Part shown: positions 1 to 11,412 of the stretch, piece by piece | How the letters are laid out: each line of letters starts with the position of its first letter | How positions within the stretch are numbered: the first letter of the stretch is position 1 | From: Cladopsammia gracilis | Taxonomy: Eukaryota; Cnidaria; Anthozoa; Scleractinia; Dendrophylliidae | Assembly: GCA_022457155.1 (NCBI GenBank) | Contig: JAJGOT010000037.1 | Span: 1,234,501 to 1,298,500 of the forward strand | Direction: 5' to 3' | DNA: 64,000 nucleotides | Notes under the pieces: model-generated | Told to the model about the DNA's origin: nothing | The model's input: the letters and a program-made list of their open reading frames with translations, nothing else | Database searches by the model: none | Translations under genes and position numbers: made by a program

Positions 1-1885
1 TACGCTTTATAGCTGCGGGGAGCTCGCTAAAACCTTCGTTGGCATTTTTGACAGTCTAGCGACTGCTACGTTTAAGCCTAGCATTTTCAGCTGCAAGTAG
101 AAGGTAAGTCTTCTAAAAACCTATTAAGAAAAATTTAATACAGTGCACCAAGGATATAGATAAGTACAGTTTTAAGGGGGTGCAACGGTTAAATTCCTCT
201 TCATAAATATTTCAATACTATTTATCTTTTGAATTAAGAGTAAACTAATTAGGTATTGAGTCCATCCATTTGAATTAATGATTTCAACTGATTTTTAAAG
301 GCCTTAATTATTATATTGTCTACGAACTTCTCATTGCGTTAAAACCACACGGCTAGGCCTTGCACGCTCAGCTTATTACAAGTGCACGACTTATCGTCGT
401 ACATTTTTATCCAGTTGAATTCCGGTTATGCAAAAATTGATTAAACTCGAACCCTTCGTAGAACTCGAAGTTTACGCTAACTGTAACAAAAATCGATTAC
501 ATTGAAATGGCATTATTTGGCAAGAGAATACACCAACATCTTGTAAAATTTTAAACTTTCTCGGAAATTTCTTTCACAGTGTGGCGCGTATAAGCAACTG
601 ATCTTGAAAATCCACCGGCATAAAACCATCCGAGCCAAATGAACAAGCATTTGAGAATGCAATGAAATTCTAATCATCGGAACTTGAATATAAAATTTTA
701 ACTCATTCGAGTCAGAACAGCGAATTGATAATAATTATGTTTCGTTTCTTGATAGATCATGGCAGGTAGGTTCATACTTGCGTGAGAGCACTAGAATAAT
801 TCAGGAAATAACGCTTTTCCACTTATGCTGATAAGCGTTCATGTTTAAAATTCTAAGCCGCCACCCGCGTACTGTGATCAGTTTAATTTTTATCTGCAAC
901 GACAGTGAGCTTTACTGCCACTGTAATCACTTTGTGGTTGTCGAAGAATTGCAAATAGAACCAGAAATTTTAGCTGTCTCTGCGACCCGCAAAAATTTCC
1001 TCCCGAAAAACAAATTCAGTCGGACACTTGTGCACGGTAGCTAAATCAACAAAACGAACTATTACGTCTTTCCCAAACTATTGCATAATCAAACCGTAAT
1101 AGGAATGTTTCAAAAATAGAACAAACGCAAATTTTGCTCTGCCATATCGCTCTTATTAAAGCACAAACTTTCCCGTCCCATTTAACTTTCTTAAAACGCC
1201 GCCATTCGTAAAAATACGCCGTGAAATTCTCAAACTGCGTTTGCCAAAAAACGCATTTGACCTATTTTTACCCTTCTAAAGGTAACGTGAGATATCGAAA
1301 CTTAAGAAGAACTTAATGCCTTTGCGGTAACGTAATGTGAGATATGGCAAGTTCATGACAAGTTCTGACATCCCAATACCCTAGGGAAATTAACAATAGG
1401 TCCGGGGGTGCTCCCCAAAAATTTTAGGTGCATTATGTGACGCCCTTCTTGAAATCCTAACCGGTTTAACCAACCATATCTTCAATGCCCCAATATAGCT
1501 TCTATAAAGAAGAAGGAAGAAACCTCCCCGGACAAAAGTCCACAAAATTTTGTTAACAACTTTTGTCCCTTTTTTCGTGACCGACTCCGAAATCTCGCTT
1601 AATGCGCATGCGCATTAACGAGATAAAAAGGTTAAGTCTCTTATAAAGTATTACATTGTCAATTTTGTATTTTTAATAAAGATGGCTAATTACTGTCTGC
1701 CAGTGTCACATCAACGTTTGTTAACTTGTAACATGTAGGTCATGTTCTACACTTAGGCAAAATAGTATATCTCCCTCTATTCATTGAACTGAACAAGATA
1801 TTATAATGAACATCAAAGTACCTTTATAACTGATAAGCTGAAATATTAGTGGCTTCACATGTGGTGTAATTTTATTTATTTCCAG
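1..1885. other. No gene recognised; AT-rich intergenic sequence
   Basis: I see no domain-bearing reading frame here. The only open frames are short and compositionally ordinary. The one notable site is a perfect 20-bp palindrome at 1599-1618 built around GCGCATGCGC, described in the findings. Confidence 0.6.
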
Positions 1886-2246
1886 CTGGCTGATAACGCC
1901 ATTCAGGAACAATGGCCACCTGAATGCCAGACAGAAAAGGTTCAACACGAGACTCTCTTCCCTTAGATCAATAGTGGAAAGATCAATCAGTCTATTAAAA
2001 GGGAGGTGGAGGAAGCTGCTGACACTCGAGCATACAAATATGGAATTGCTGGTTCACCTTATTATGTCAGCATGTGTTTTACACAACTTCTGCCTACTAA
2101 ACGATGACTTTGATGACAGCTACTTCCTTGATAATCATGATGGTGATGATGGTGATGTTGATGGTGGGCCAGTTCCAGGACACCTGGATGGAGGGGCACT
2201 AGCTGCTCAGGCTAAACGTGTTCAACTCATGAATATTATCTGTTAA
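1886..2246 (+). CDS. C-terminal exon of a PIF/Harbinger (HARBI1-like) transposase, partial
   Basis: The frame opens just after a pyrimidine-rich tract ending in TTTCCAG, a good splice acceptor. It reads through the C-terminal part of a DDE_4 (PIF/Harbinger) nuclease: an LITPF segment, then NARQKRFN, RSIVERSISLLKGRWR and ACVLHNFCLL. The E of IVERS is in the position of the third catalytic acidic residue of the family, and LHNFC is the usual conserved end of the fold. The protein finishes with an acidic Asp/Gly-rich tail and a TAA stop at 2244-2246. The exons holding the two catalytic Asp residues were not found upstream, so this is a fragment or the last exon of an old copy. The Myb/SANT-like gene downstream on the opposite strand is the usual second Harbinger gene, which supports the call. 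Confidence 0.7.
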
Positions 2247-2381
2247 ATTTTACATAACATTTTGACTAACTGGATGATGATGCAGTGTGCAACAATGTAC
2301 TCAGTATTGTAATTAGATAGAACTATCAGGACATGTTCAAAGTTAAATACAACAGATATGTTTTATTAAGCTTCTTTGCAT

Positions 2382-2413
2382 GCATGGCCATCACCTGAAA
2401 GCTTCCATACCGG

Positions 2414-2497
<84 letters not shown>

Positions 2498-2519
2498 TGC
2501 TTTCAGGTGATGGCCATGC
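2382..2519. repeat. TA microsatellite bracketed by perfect 21-bp inverted arms
   Basis: About 78 bp of nearly pure (TA)n at 2417-2494 lies between a 21-bp arm at 2382-2402 and its exact reverse complement at 2499-2519. The whole block could extrude as a long cruciform. It sits between the two Harbinger genes, so it may be internal to that element. Confidence 0.85.
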
Positions 2520-2842
2520 ATTCGTTGTAAGAATATTGTAAATTCAACTTAGTCAAGTTTCCTTGTAAAATGTATAAAATTACAGATTGAATGTTTCATT
2601 TAGTCAAATACATGCAAGATCAGCAAACAAGAGTTCAATAAAATTAATTGGATCCTAACCAAACTTCAACCAATCTAAGATGTATATTTGTATTTTTTTC
2701 TCATATTTTACAGGAACAGTAGAAATATTAACAAACGTTTCAGTAAGGCAACACATTATTTTCTCTTAAATAATGTACCTGACATTCCAACACTAGCAAC
2801 ATGCATGATACAAACTTAAGAGTCTGACTTATAAAATGTTGC

Positions 2843-3517
2843 TTATGGTTTCTTTTTCTCTAAATAATCAAAGAAACGGTTGAAGAAAGCACTTTTCTCC
2901 TCTTTGATCTCTTTCAATACTTTTAGCTTTTCTTCCTCCATTTTCTCTCTTTTATTGCTATATGATTTCATGAAATCTAGCATTTCGGAGGCAGAGGATC
3001 TACTCTTTGGTCGCTTGCGGCATCTTTTCTTTTTACTGGTATTGCAGGGTTCATCCAAAGTTGACTCTGACGACGACTCATCTGAAAGCTTACCGCTGCT
3101 CGTTGAACTTTGTTTATCAGCTGACTGTACATGAACGGAGCTTTCCATCGTATAGACGGGATTAATGGTTGCATCCTTAGCCAGACACTGGGAAAGTTCG
3201 TCGTAATATTTCCAGGTCTTTTTGTCATTCCCAGACTTGTTATTATGATCTTCAATTTCCTTCTGCTTGGAAGTTAATTTTCCCCATTTCCTTAAACACT
3301 GCTCCCCTGACACCAAACGGTCAGATTCCTTTGTAAACGTTTCTGCTATTATAGCAAAAACGTCTTTTTTAGTCGCTTTTCCGGAGCCAAACAAATGCTT
3401 GTGATCCGCGTAAGAAGTTATTAGAAGTCTCACATCAGCCTCTTCCCATCTTTCTAGATTTACTGGGTCGGATACTGGGAACGAAGAATTACAAAAGAAC
3501 TTTTCAGAGTTGTTCAT
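2843..3517 (-). CDS. Myb/SANT-like DNA-binding protein of a PIF/Harbinger element
   Basis: A 224-residue protein if started at the first ATG (3517); the frame stays open a little further upstream without an ATG. Residues ~20-105 form a Myb/SANT (Myb_DNA-bind_4 or MADF-like) trihelix with the spaced aromatic pattern LERWEEADVRLLI, CLRKWGKL and KTWKYYDEL. A Ser/Glu-rich linker follows, then a basic patch (KKKRCRKRPKSR, a likely nuclear localisation signal) and a C-terminal Lys/Glu coiled coil (KREKMEEEKLKVLKEIKEEK). Harbinger elements normally carry such a protein beside the transposase, where it helps nuclear import and terminal binding. Here it converges with the transposase exon at 1886-2246. 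No frame breaks are visible, so this half looks better preserved than the transposase. A domesticated host gene is possible. Confidence 0.72.
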   Translation of the reverse strand: MNNSEKFFCNSSFPVSDPVNLERWEEADVRLLITSYADHKHLFGSGKATKKDVFAIIAETFTKESDRLVSGEQCLRKWGKLTSKQKEIEDHNNKSGNDKKTWKYYDELSQCLAKDATINPVYTMESSVHVQSADKQSSTSSGKLSDESSSESTLDEPCNTSKKKRCRKRPKSRSSASEMLDFMKSYSNKREKMEEEKLKVLKEIKEEKSAFFNRFFDYLEKKKP

Positions 3518-4754
3518 GCAACACTTTACGCGGGAAACGTGCACCGGCAAAAAAACAGCTTCGATCGAGCAAGCAAGAATTTCTACCTACCACTTTGATA
3601 TGCGGCACATCCATGCTGTAATAACTGTTCAATAACTGGCGCTAAAAGGTGACACGCTGAGCATTCGTAGCAGCCCGGAAAATCGTAGCCCAGATTTTCC
3701 GCCATTTTCGTTCAAACACGAAGGGAAGGAGCCGAGAGGCCTGGCCGCGTAAAAGACCGCGAAAGGCATGGAACTGGTGATGGAACACGAATTTTCCATT
3801 GGAAAGTTTCCACAGGGAAACGGGACTACCTTTTCAGGAATTCCGTTTATTCCGGAAAATTTCCAGTGGAACGAACCAAAAAGTTGTGTTCCATTTACAT
3901 CCCAACCGAAATTTCCGGAATTTTTTGGTAAATGGAAAACGCCCATAATGACCGTTTGTAATTTTATAGGAAATGTATGGGATTTACCTAAATTTCTTAT
4001 TATAGCGACGTATCGCCAAATGTATGTACTGATCAACGCTAAATAAACGTTAAATTACCTTATTTGTTGTGTGTTGTCGTTCTTTTGCCGTAAAAGTGAT
4101 ATTTTGGGCGATTTTGACGGATTCTGAGTTCGCCGTTGACTGTACAGATTGAAATCAGATGAATTGTTTCACTCTGAAATCCAACGACTCGTTGGACATT
4201 TCGACAAGTTCTTCGCCCGTGGAGGCAAATAATTCAAAATCTGTGCGGGCTGGGCCGGCTGATTCGACCGTTCAGTCATGTTTTAGGTATAACTCAAACT
4301 TGAACAATGAATTATTAAAAATGTAAACAAACAGCCGTAATACTAAGTAAAGCAATGTACTTTTGTTTTGTTTTTTAAGAAAGTTATTATGAAATCTTCA
4401 ATTTGTTTGAGACAAAACCCTCTTGAATTGTCCTTTGTAATAGTTATTTCTCTTCAATGTCAATTATTACTGTATCTTTAAAATATGTGTAACTTGAACA
4501 ATACGTTCTTGGCAATATTTTTTTTTCTAAAGCAGCCCATAGTCCATAGTTAGTATGATTGCCTTGGGCAATTTTCAAAAACACCACTTGCTGTAGTAAT
4601 TTTTACAACTCATCCAGGGAAAGCCTACTCTACTCACCCTTTAAACCCCTTCCCTTAAAAAGTTGAAAAAATTTACCGGAGCTGTCCAATGTTCAATTCA
4701 CTTCCCACTGTTTTATCCCCCTTTGCCAGCACTCACTTTCACATTGAAATTACT
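3518..4754. other. No gene recognised; repeat-like, locally inverted sequence
   Basis: No recognisable coding sequence. Around 3780-3960 short words such as TTTTCCATTGGAAA and TTTCCAGTGGAA recur in both orientations, suggesting a degraded non-autonomous element. The rest is AT-rich and featureless to me. Confidence 0.45.
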
Positions 4755-5165
4755 AGTTATTATTATTAGTCTGTTGTTTGTGATCGTCCGGGTGAGTGTA
4801 GTTCTGAAAAGAACTGTTGTTGTTGACAACCTGAGCGGAAGTCATCTTCAGAGTGAACAGATGTCAACAGCTACCTGCGGCTTATAAACGACTTGTCAAC
4901 AAAACAGACGAACAATAAACTGAACTCACTGACAAATTTGACCTATCACTGACTTGAGTCTCTATAGCCAATAACATCACGGCTAAACTGACCAATGACA
5001 GTTAGAACCAGACGTATATTACATCAACTGACCATTCACAATTCACATGACTCTGAAGATGACTTCCGCTCAGGTTGTCGAAACGTCAGTCATTGTCAAC
5101 AACAACAGTTCTTTTCAGAACTACACTCACCCGGACGATCACAGACAACAGACTACTGATACTCC
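4755..5165. repeat. Penelope-like terminal inverted repeat with hammerhead-like core
   Basis: The ~110 bp at 4760-4855 reappears as its reverse complement at 5055-5165, separated by ~200 bp. The right arm carries CTGAAGA at 5053-5059 and GAAAC at 5080-5084 with a short GAC/GTC pairing between them. That is the conserved layout of a hammerhead ribozyme (CUGANGA, stem II, GAAAC) as known in Penelope-like retroelement tails. The left arm is nearly identical but lacks 17 bp covering the GAAAC part. No reverse transcriptase frame is attached, so this is a remnant. Ribozyme activity is inferred from motif order only. Confidence 0.5.
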
Positions 5166-5185
5166 TGGGTTCAAACCATTTACAA

Positions 5186-5186
<1 letters not shown>

Positions 5187-5231
<45 letters not shown>
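5187..5231 (+). repeat. (TTA)n trinucleotide microsatellite
   Basis: About 15 uninterrupted TTA units immediately follow the Penelope-like repeat. Simple repeats are common at the 3' ends of retroelements, so the position fits. Confidence 0.95.
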
Positions 5232-5232
<1 letters not shown>

Positions 5233-6141
5233 GATCAAGCAATCAACCCGCCTCCACCCCGATCATCCGCCTACTTTACTTTCTGTACTCTATGTTTTGT
5301 AGTCAGAGCCTTTTTTCTGGCCCTCACCTTTGCTAGAGGTTTAAATACGTTCGCATTTTTTCATTGTTTATCATTGATGAGCTGATTTTGCAGTTTTAAT
5401 AAAACCGGCCATTAACTTGGCCATATTTTTTATCCCAGACCAAAGTCGTCTTCGTTTTCTTTGCTGATTAGCCTATTAAGCGCTCTAGCAAACTGAGCTC
5501 GGTTGTTGGCATTAAGCAGATTTTATTTTTAAGGTTGTAAGTAAACCTCAGGAGGGGACATAAAATTAGTCATATATTACCGACACGTTCCAAAAAAATA
5601 AACTGTCGTACTGTGATTTGTTGGTCAGCTGAGTTTTCTTAATTACAAACCTGGAAGGATCCATGTGGTACGGTTTCCAACTAGAGGCCGTTCAATAGTG
5701 CGAGGGTTACCCGGTAGACTCCAACCTACAGACAAGTGGCCACGCCGATATGCTTCTCTTGAGAAACCCTCCAGCAGATAAAACAAACAACTGCTAAGGT
5801 AGATGTTCTTAGATTTTTGTGTTGACCTCCTAATTATGACAACAGAGAAAAAAAGACTTGGAGCAGCATTCTTCTAAAACTTTTAAAACAATTCAACTTT
5901 AAGGTGCTCTCAGCATTTTCTCTTTCGGGGAAAGTGGAAACTTCTAGTTTTCACGATGGGTCAAAACATACGGCAGGCGATAAAAGACAGAGTCAATTTG
6001 ATCTAGTTAGTCTAAACAGCATAATGCACTACTTATAAAGTGCAGCACGTAAGATGATTCATCAAGTGTAACTTGATTTTATAAACAACATGGTGGAACA
6101 CGAATAGAAAGTAAAACAAAAAATGAAATGTATTTATTTAC
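5232..6141. other. No gene recognised; downstream of the PA14 exons
   Basis: No further exon with a recognisable domain was found on the minus strand after the exon ending at 6142. The stop codon and 3' UTR of the modular gene may lie here, but nothing in the sequence lets me place them. Confidence 0.4.
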
Positions 6142-6315
6142 GTACTCGTCCCACATCAGTCGTCCTGTTTTCGTTGTTAGTTTAGCTCTTAGTACTTCCT
6201 CTCTGTTATCAATGTCTTCCTCGTTACTCACTGCTGGTTGGTTTGCTTGGTCCAGCCACAGCTCACATTCGTCTTCACATGTTATGTAAAATGTGTATAA
6301 CCCACTCACTGGGGG
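6142..6315 (-). CDS. Exon, PA14 domain second half (modular receptor-like gene)
   Basis: A 174-bp exon with phase 0 at both ends. The acceptor is AAG before CCCCCAGTG and the donor is GTAAAT. It begins PPVSGLYTFYITCEDECELW, the classic PA14 signature PPxSGxYTFxIxxDDxxELWL, and continues to LTTKTGRLMWDEY. PA14 domains are beta-barrel carbohydrate-binding modules of extracellular proteins. An alternative acceptor at CCCCCAG is 7 bp shorter but would break the frame with the previous exon, so the longer exon is preferred. It is the last recognisable exon of the gene. Confidence 0.8.
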
Positions 6316-6440
6316 CTTAAAAACATCATATAGAACTGATCAGTCAACAAAACTCTAAAAATGTCGCATCGAACAAGGCAGTCCAAACAACCAAAATGCT
6401 ACTGACAGTTTGTACGGAAGCTCGTAGGAACATGTCATAC

Positions 6441-6631
6441 CTGAATGAATGTTGACAACCGCTGTCCGTATGTGGTGGAAACATCTGAAGCGATGTCAAA
6501 ATCATGAAGCACCGACAGTGTGTTAGCAGCTTGCTGAAACACTGGATGATACTTCAAAATAGGATCATCTTGGATACTAGTTTCTTTAAACCATACTTCT
6601 TTTAGAACTCCAAAAGACTCGTTCACAGATT
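6441..6631 (-). CDS. Exon, PA14 domain first half (modular receptor-like gene)
   Basis: A 191-bp exon, phase 1 to 0, bounded by TTTTTCTAG and GTATGA. It encodes GVLKEVWFKE, a run of loops, HPVFQQAANTL and TYGQRLSTFIQ. These match the opening of PA14 domains: GxLxEVW, the PxFP segment and YGxRLxGY. Joined in frame to the exon at 6142-6315 it gives a nearly complete PA14 fold. The intron between them is only 125 bp. Confidence 0.8.
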
Positions 6632-6881
6632 CTAGAAAAATAAAGAAACAAAAAGACGTCCCTTTTTTACATTTTAGATGTAGCATAGTATGTCTTGAGT
6701 TTTACTCGGTAACGACACTTTAAAGCATATCCGGTGGCCATCCATGAAAACTGTTTTATTAAAAGCGATGTCAGAAAAATGTAAATTTTAACCTCATTGA
6801 TTCGTTGATGCTAATGTTGATGCTAATGCTGAAAGGAAAATTTGAGGTCATCTTGAAGATGACTGCAATTGGTTCCAGTAC

Positions 6882-6960
6882 AGTTGAACCTCTTTAATAC
6901 GGACACCACAGGTACGGAGCCAAGGGTTCGTAATAGAGAGTTGTCCGTATTATAGAAGAC
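6882..6960 (+). repeat. Possible Tigger/pogo-type MITE end
   Basis: The motif CAGTTGAACCTC followed by AATACGGACACC resembles ends of TcMar-Tigger non-autonomous elements (CAGTnGAACCTC...GGACACC). I did not find a convincing matching opposite end, so the element limits are uncertain. Confidence 0.3.
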
Positions 6961-7925
6961 TTGGATATGACGTCATTAAAGGTTCCAGTATACTTCCAAA
7001 CGGCCAAAACTCGACGTTTAGTTATTGTAACATTAATTTGAATGTTTGTTTTGCCTAACGCTCATAATTATTGAAATCTATTAAAAATTATTCGACTATA
7101 AAGAAATCTGTAACTATTCATAACTATATATCTAAGGCATGATGTAAAATACACAAGGTTTTATATTGACTAATTCACTATTGGTAATGGTATTGCATTT
7201 ATATATGCATGCAACAGCCGTGGCGCATTTTTCCGGTAGGGCCTTGCTGGGATTAACAGGCGCCAAATTCACTGATTACGGCGTTGAAGTCGACTTGGTA
7301 ACCTTTTTGAGGTGTTCCCTGCGAGTTCAGCCATTTATTGTTTCAACGCGTTTTGCTCCATTGCGAGGCCTTCTAAATGGAGCATGCATAGCATCAAGGA
7401 TGGCTGTTGGCCGAGGGACTGTGGCTGGACTTGTGCTGCGTTTCCAAGAGCCGCTGCGAGGCAAGTTCAGTACACAGTGGCGACATAGCGTCTTCGAACG
7501 GATAAATTATAGGTCGATATTTCTTCTTTTGTTGGGCATCCAGCGCAATATTTGCCCGGGGAGGCAAAGGTATGGTTATTTTTTGGCGTCTTGCTGCCAG
7601 GACGAGCATTTCGGTTTGAGTATAACTAAGATTCAAACCAAGATTGAAAGTCACGAAGCAAGTTGATAACGCACGAGGCGAGATATGAAATCCAATCCTT
7701 TTAGAAATACATGCTACCTATTAACTTCTCTTAACTAGTTAATACCAATTAATGAAAGATTACTGTAAACGTAGTTTGTTGAAAATTTTTATCCTAATAA
7801 ATCAATGGATGGAAACGGTTATGGAAAGTGAACAGTCAAAGAAAGCCATTTGATACTTGTGCTATGTAATTTCCTGGTCGAGTAAACAAATCCCTGATCA
7901 TGAACAAAGTGATGGCACAACTTAC

Positions 7926-8214
7926 CAAATGCTTGCACAAGTACTTCACATAAGACCAGGGCTACATCTTCTCCTATCACGCTAAATGCCACATAACGAC
8001 CAATGGCAGGAGGACTGCAGCGAAACACACGGAAATCGTTCCTTGGAAAATCGGTCGTCGTATTGCAGAAATGGCTTGGAGATGTGATATTCCTTGAGCT
8101 TTTCATGGCGATGCTTAAGTCAGTGTTTGAACAGCAATTAAACCCGAGAAACACTTGTATCGTGTGTATGTAGTAATCTTTCAATAAGTCAACTTGGAAC
8201 CAAGGATTGGTTGC
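7926..8214 (-). CDS. Exon, FTP (fucolectin/F5-8C-like) lectin domain, second part
   Basis: A 289-bp exon, phase 0 to 1, bounded by TTCTGTAG and GTAAGT. It encodes NPWFQVDLLKDYYIHTIQV, then FNCCSNTDLSIAM, SSRNITSPSHFC, FRCSPPAIGRYVAFSV and LVLCEVLVQAFG. These are hallmarks of the fucolectin/tachylectin-4/pentraxin-1 (FTP) family: PWWxVDL, paired cysteines, C...GRYV and LxLCEVxV. Such domains bind fucose-type glycans on secreted or membrane proteins. In the spliced product it lies between the SRCR pair and PA14. Confidence 0.82.
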
Positions 8215-8455
8215 CTACAGAAAAAATATTAACGGTGTTAATGATCTTGAAATCTAACTTGTGTGTATATTATTGATGCTACAAAATGGCTCAGTGCACA
8301 AAAAATGAATAGTGTACCTTGAGTTAATGATAAATTAAGTATCTTCCTTTAAAAGGCTGATTGTCTTTCCACAGTTAATTTCGACGTCATTCACATAACT
8401 AATTAATTTATTACTTTTTTCATGTTTTTATCATAGAAAATAAATGCGATATTAC

Positions 8456-8565
8456 CGAATGGAAAGATGCGCAAGTGTTGAAAAATCCATCAACTGCAAA
8501 TGCTGTTTGTGCTGTTGGGTCCAATTGATTTACAGGTAGATGACGGGCAACATTCTTCGCCTTAA
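8456..8565 (-). CDS. Exon, FTP lectin domain, first part
   Basis: A 110-bp exon, phase 1 to 0, with acceptor TTCTAG and donor GTAATA. It encodes KAKNVARHLPVNQLDPTAQ and AFAVDGFFNTCASFHS, the start of an FTP/F5-8C domain (NVAxxxxAxQS...AVDGnxxxxC). It joins in frame with the exon at 7926-8214, completing the domain. Confidence 0.78.
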
Positions 8566-8930
8566 CTAGAATTCAAAGAGCAGGCAAGAAGGTAGATATA
8601 TTGCATCAGTGATAATAATTCGTTGTATACATATAAAGCATTTAAACTGCTAAAATTGCCAACTTTTTCATTCAAAAATTATAATCAAAAGTGATCACGT
8701 GTTAATTCTTCTTCAAGGAACCTTAAATTTAAGAATAAGTTTAATAATTTTAAAAACATTCACAAGCAACTAACATAATATATACAATAACCAATGGAAA
8801 ATAAATGAAAGTGTGACAGGTGTAAGGAACAGAACTTTCGTTCCAATTGCAACCGAACCCCTCCTGATACAAACTATAAGATATACTAAGCTCTACATGT
8901 AAGCTCTGCATCTTGTAGTTATGGCTGTAC

Positions 8931-9251
8931 CTGATGGTGGTCCACAGACAACACCGGAGTCTTCGAGATGAGCACAGTTCTTTACACCCAAATCTGCTCT
9001 GTTACAAAATAACAACGAAGTTTCATTCCCAACGCATTTCACGTCATCCATCCATATAGGACCAGTGCCACTAGCAAACGAACTTCCTTTGGTGGCTGCT
9101 GTAGCCTGGGGAAGGCCAAGCATTCGACAAACAACCTGAGCATCCTCGATACTCCAATAATCATCACAGACTGTTCCCCAGACTCCGTTGACGGTCACTT
9201 CCACTCGACCTTCACTAGACGTGGTGCCATCCGTTAGTCGAACATCAAAAG
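8931..9251 (-). CDS. Exon, SRCR domain 2
   Basis: A 321-bp exon, phase 1 to 1, bounded by TTTCCAG and GTACAG. It encodes one complete scavenger receptor cysteine-rich domain: [48 protein letters not shown] and [11 protein letters not shown]. The six cysteines fit a group B-like or A-like spacing encoded by one exon. SRCR domains mediate ligand and pathogen-pattern binding and often occur in tandem. This exon has exactly the same length and phase as the neighbouring SRCR exon, so the pair probably arose by exon duplication. Confidence 0.9.
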
Positions 9252-9406
9252 CTGGAAAACAATCGAGCATGTTTTACGTTGTTTGCCGTCTTAATGTAAA
9301 AGACATGGTTTCTGCCAAGAGTTTTTGACAGTACGATTAAAATTAAATACAACAAAAACATCGTAGCTCTAAACAATATACAACATGTCCAAAGTACCAT
9401 ACTCAC

Positions 9407-9727
9407 TAGTGATGTTTCCGCAGATCACACCAGCGTCTTCAGTGTGCTTACACTGAGTGGAGGCCCCGAGTCCCAGATGTTTGCAATCCATGATAGATGT
9501 CTCATTGCCATCACAGTTTACCTGATCCAGCCAAATTTTCCCAGTCCCCGCACCAAATCCCGAGTTCCCGGGGGCCGCATTTGCGTGAGGGAGACCAAGC
9601 ATGTTGCAGATGACTGTGGCACTGTTCAAATTCCAGTTATCGTCACAGATGGTTCCCCAAATACCATTCACTGAGATTTCTACTCTACCTTGCGTGGAAG
9701 AGTTATCTCCTACTAAGCGGACTTCGA
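9407..9727 (-). CDS. Exon, SRCR domain 1
   Basis: A 321-bp exon, phase 1 to 1, bounded by TTTCAG and GTGAGT. It encodes [56 protein letters not shown] and [12 protein letters not shown], a full SRCR domain. It is clearly similar to the downstream SRCR exon along its length. Confidence 0.9.
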
Positions 9728-10125
9728 CTGAAATAAAACAATCGATATTTTAAGAAATAGAAAATGGTACGCGAGTCTACACAACCTGATGCAAACACGA
9801 CGAGAGGGAGTTTATGTGGCGAGCGTTTACATTAATACTTTCGAATTCTCCCAAACTCACTCGAGTGTTTGCATCGAGTTATTTAAACACATAGAAGCCA
9901 TTCAGTATTTTTCAAATAAAATGAATACAATGATAAACACACAACATGATTTGATAAACAAGGTTTTCAAATCCCATTGCAAAATGACGTAGTTAACCAC
10001 AGCACGCCGTTTGGTGGACTACTATGGTTTAATAAGCTTTAAAATAAATTATTCTCCTTCGCCGTAAATGTTGAGTCTTATCTAAGACTTGGAGCTTTTT
10101 CAGTGCTTCAGAAGGACTTTTTCTT

Positions 10126-10730
10126 GCAAGACATCAAGGAGACTCGACTCAGTCTTTTTTTGCCGTGGGGTATATGTTTTAAAATCACAATTTCGCGGGG
10201 AACGCTTCGATTACTTTCATACTTCACCAAGGTTTTGAAATGTGAAAGAAGTTTTATGATTGCAAAGTAAAGGAATTTAAATCATTATTTTAACGGCTGG
10301 CTGTTTTAAAATAATATGTAAGGGCACTTTGAAAGTATTTTGTCTATGCAAATTATTTGCTTTATATATTACTGTTTTGCCTAAAAAACTCTAAAATGAT
10401 TTTTTGATTTCCTCAAAAATCGTCTCATAAATTTTCTTGAAACTTCTTCTGCTGCTCACCAGTGTTACGTGCACGTGAGTGCTACAAAATTTGTGACTGA
10501 AAATGTGTCTGACTGAATTTTAAGAAAAACGACATTGTTTAAAACAGAGGACAATCAGCTGGCATTGCTATAGTAACCGGACAAATAATACACACATAAT
10601 ACTTTGATCACATTCCATTAACTTGGTGAAGTATGAAAGCAATCTAAGCATGTCTTCCCTGCGAAAATTTGATTTCAAAACATACTATACAGCCCACGGC
10701 AAAGAAAAGAAAAAGAAACTGAGTCGAGCC
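10126..10730. repeat. Foldback/MITE element with ~105-bp inverted arms (intronic)
   Basis: The stretch 10126-10235 (around GACTCGACTCAGT ... ACTTTCATACTTCACCAAG) is matched in inverted orientation by 10622-10730. It lies in the intron between the Sushi and first SRCR exons. It contains no ORF and is probably a non-autonomous DNA element. Confidence 0.7.
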
Positions 10731-11232
10731 TCCTTAATGTTTTGCAAGAAATAGACCTATTGTAGCAAAATGCAAAATGCGTTACAAAATTAACCGTTTA
10801 AAGTGACCGCCATTTCAGCATAGGCTAACGGCATTATCGTAATTACATAGCCTCATGCAAAAAAACTAGACACAACCAATCAGGGCACGCGTCATATGAC
10901 CGAAATGTTATTATAAATATATAAATGCTTGTAACAGACAATAGATTGCTGTAGATTATAGTTATTATTGACAATATTAATTGTCATTATTATGACCTAT
11001 ATTAAGACCCAGCATCGAGAAATCCATGTTCGAGATGACTTTGAGTTAAACCCTAACCCCAATCCTAATCCTAATCCTCGAACTCGAACTCATAAATTTC
11101 CTTGTTCCTTAAGACCTATTATATCTTAACATTGCACTCGTTGGACTAGCATAAATAACTTTGCCAGAAATTAATGAAAGTTTCCCTGGGCTGGTGCACG
11201 GGCAAACAGACAGCGATTAAATGGTAGCATAC

Positions 11233-11412
11233 CTTTTACGCAAGATGTTAAATTTTCCGACCACACTCCTGACGTCAGGCATGTTCTTGAAGAGGACCCA
11301 ATAAGACGATAGCCAGGTGCGCATGACATGTTACAATGACTTCCGGTCAAGTTTCCAGATGAGCAATATGTATTTCCGTATAGCAAAATTGGAACTATCG
11401 GACAAGACGAAA
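11233..11412 (-). CDS. Exon, Sushi/CCP domain
   Basis: A 180-bp exon, phase 1 to 1, bounded by TTGCAG and GTATGC. It encodes a complete complement-control (Sushi) module: SCPIVPILLYGNTYCSS, GSHCNMSCAPGYRLIG and SSRTCLTSGVWSENLTSCVKG. The cysteines plus the invariant late Trp (GVWS) fit the CCP consensus. It is a symmetrical phase-1 module between the MAM and SRCR domains. Confidence 0.88.

Noticed and set aside
841..1044. Short plus-strand ORF
   Set aside because: No motif, no supportive context and ordinary length for random AT-rich sequence.
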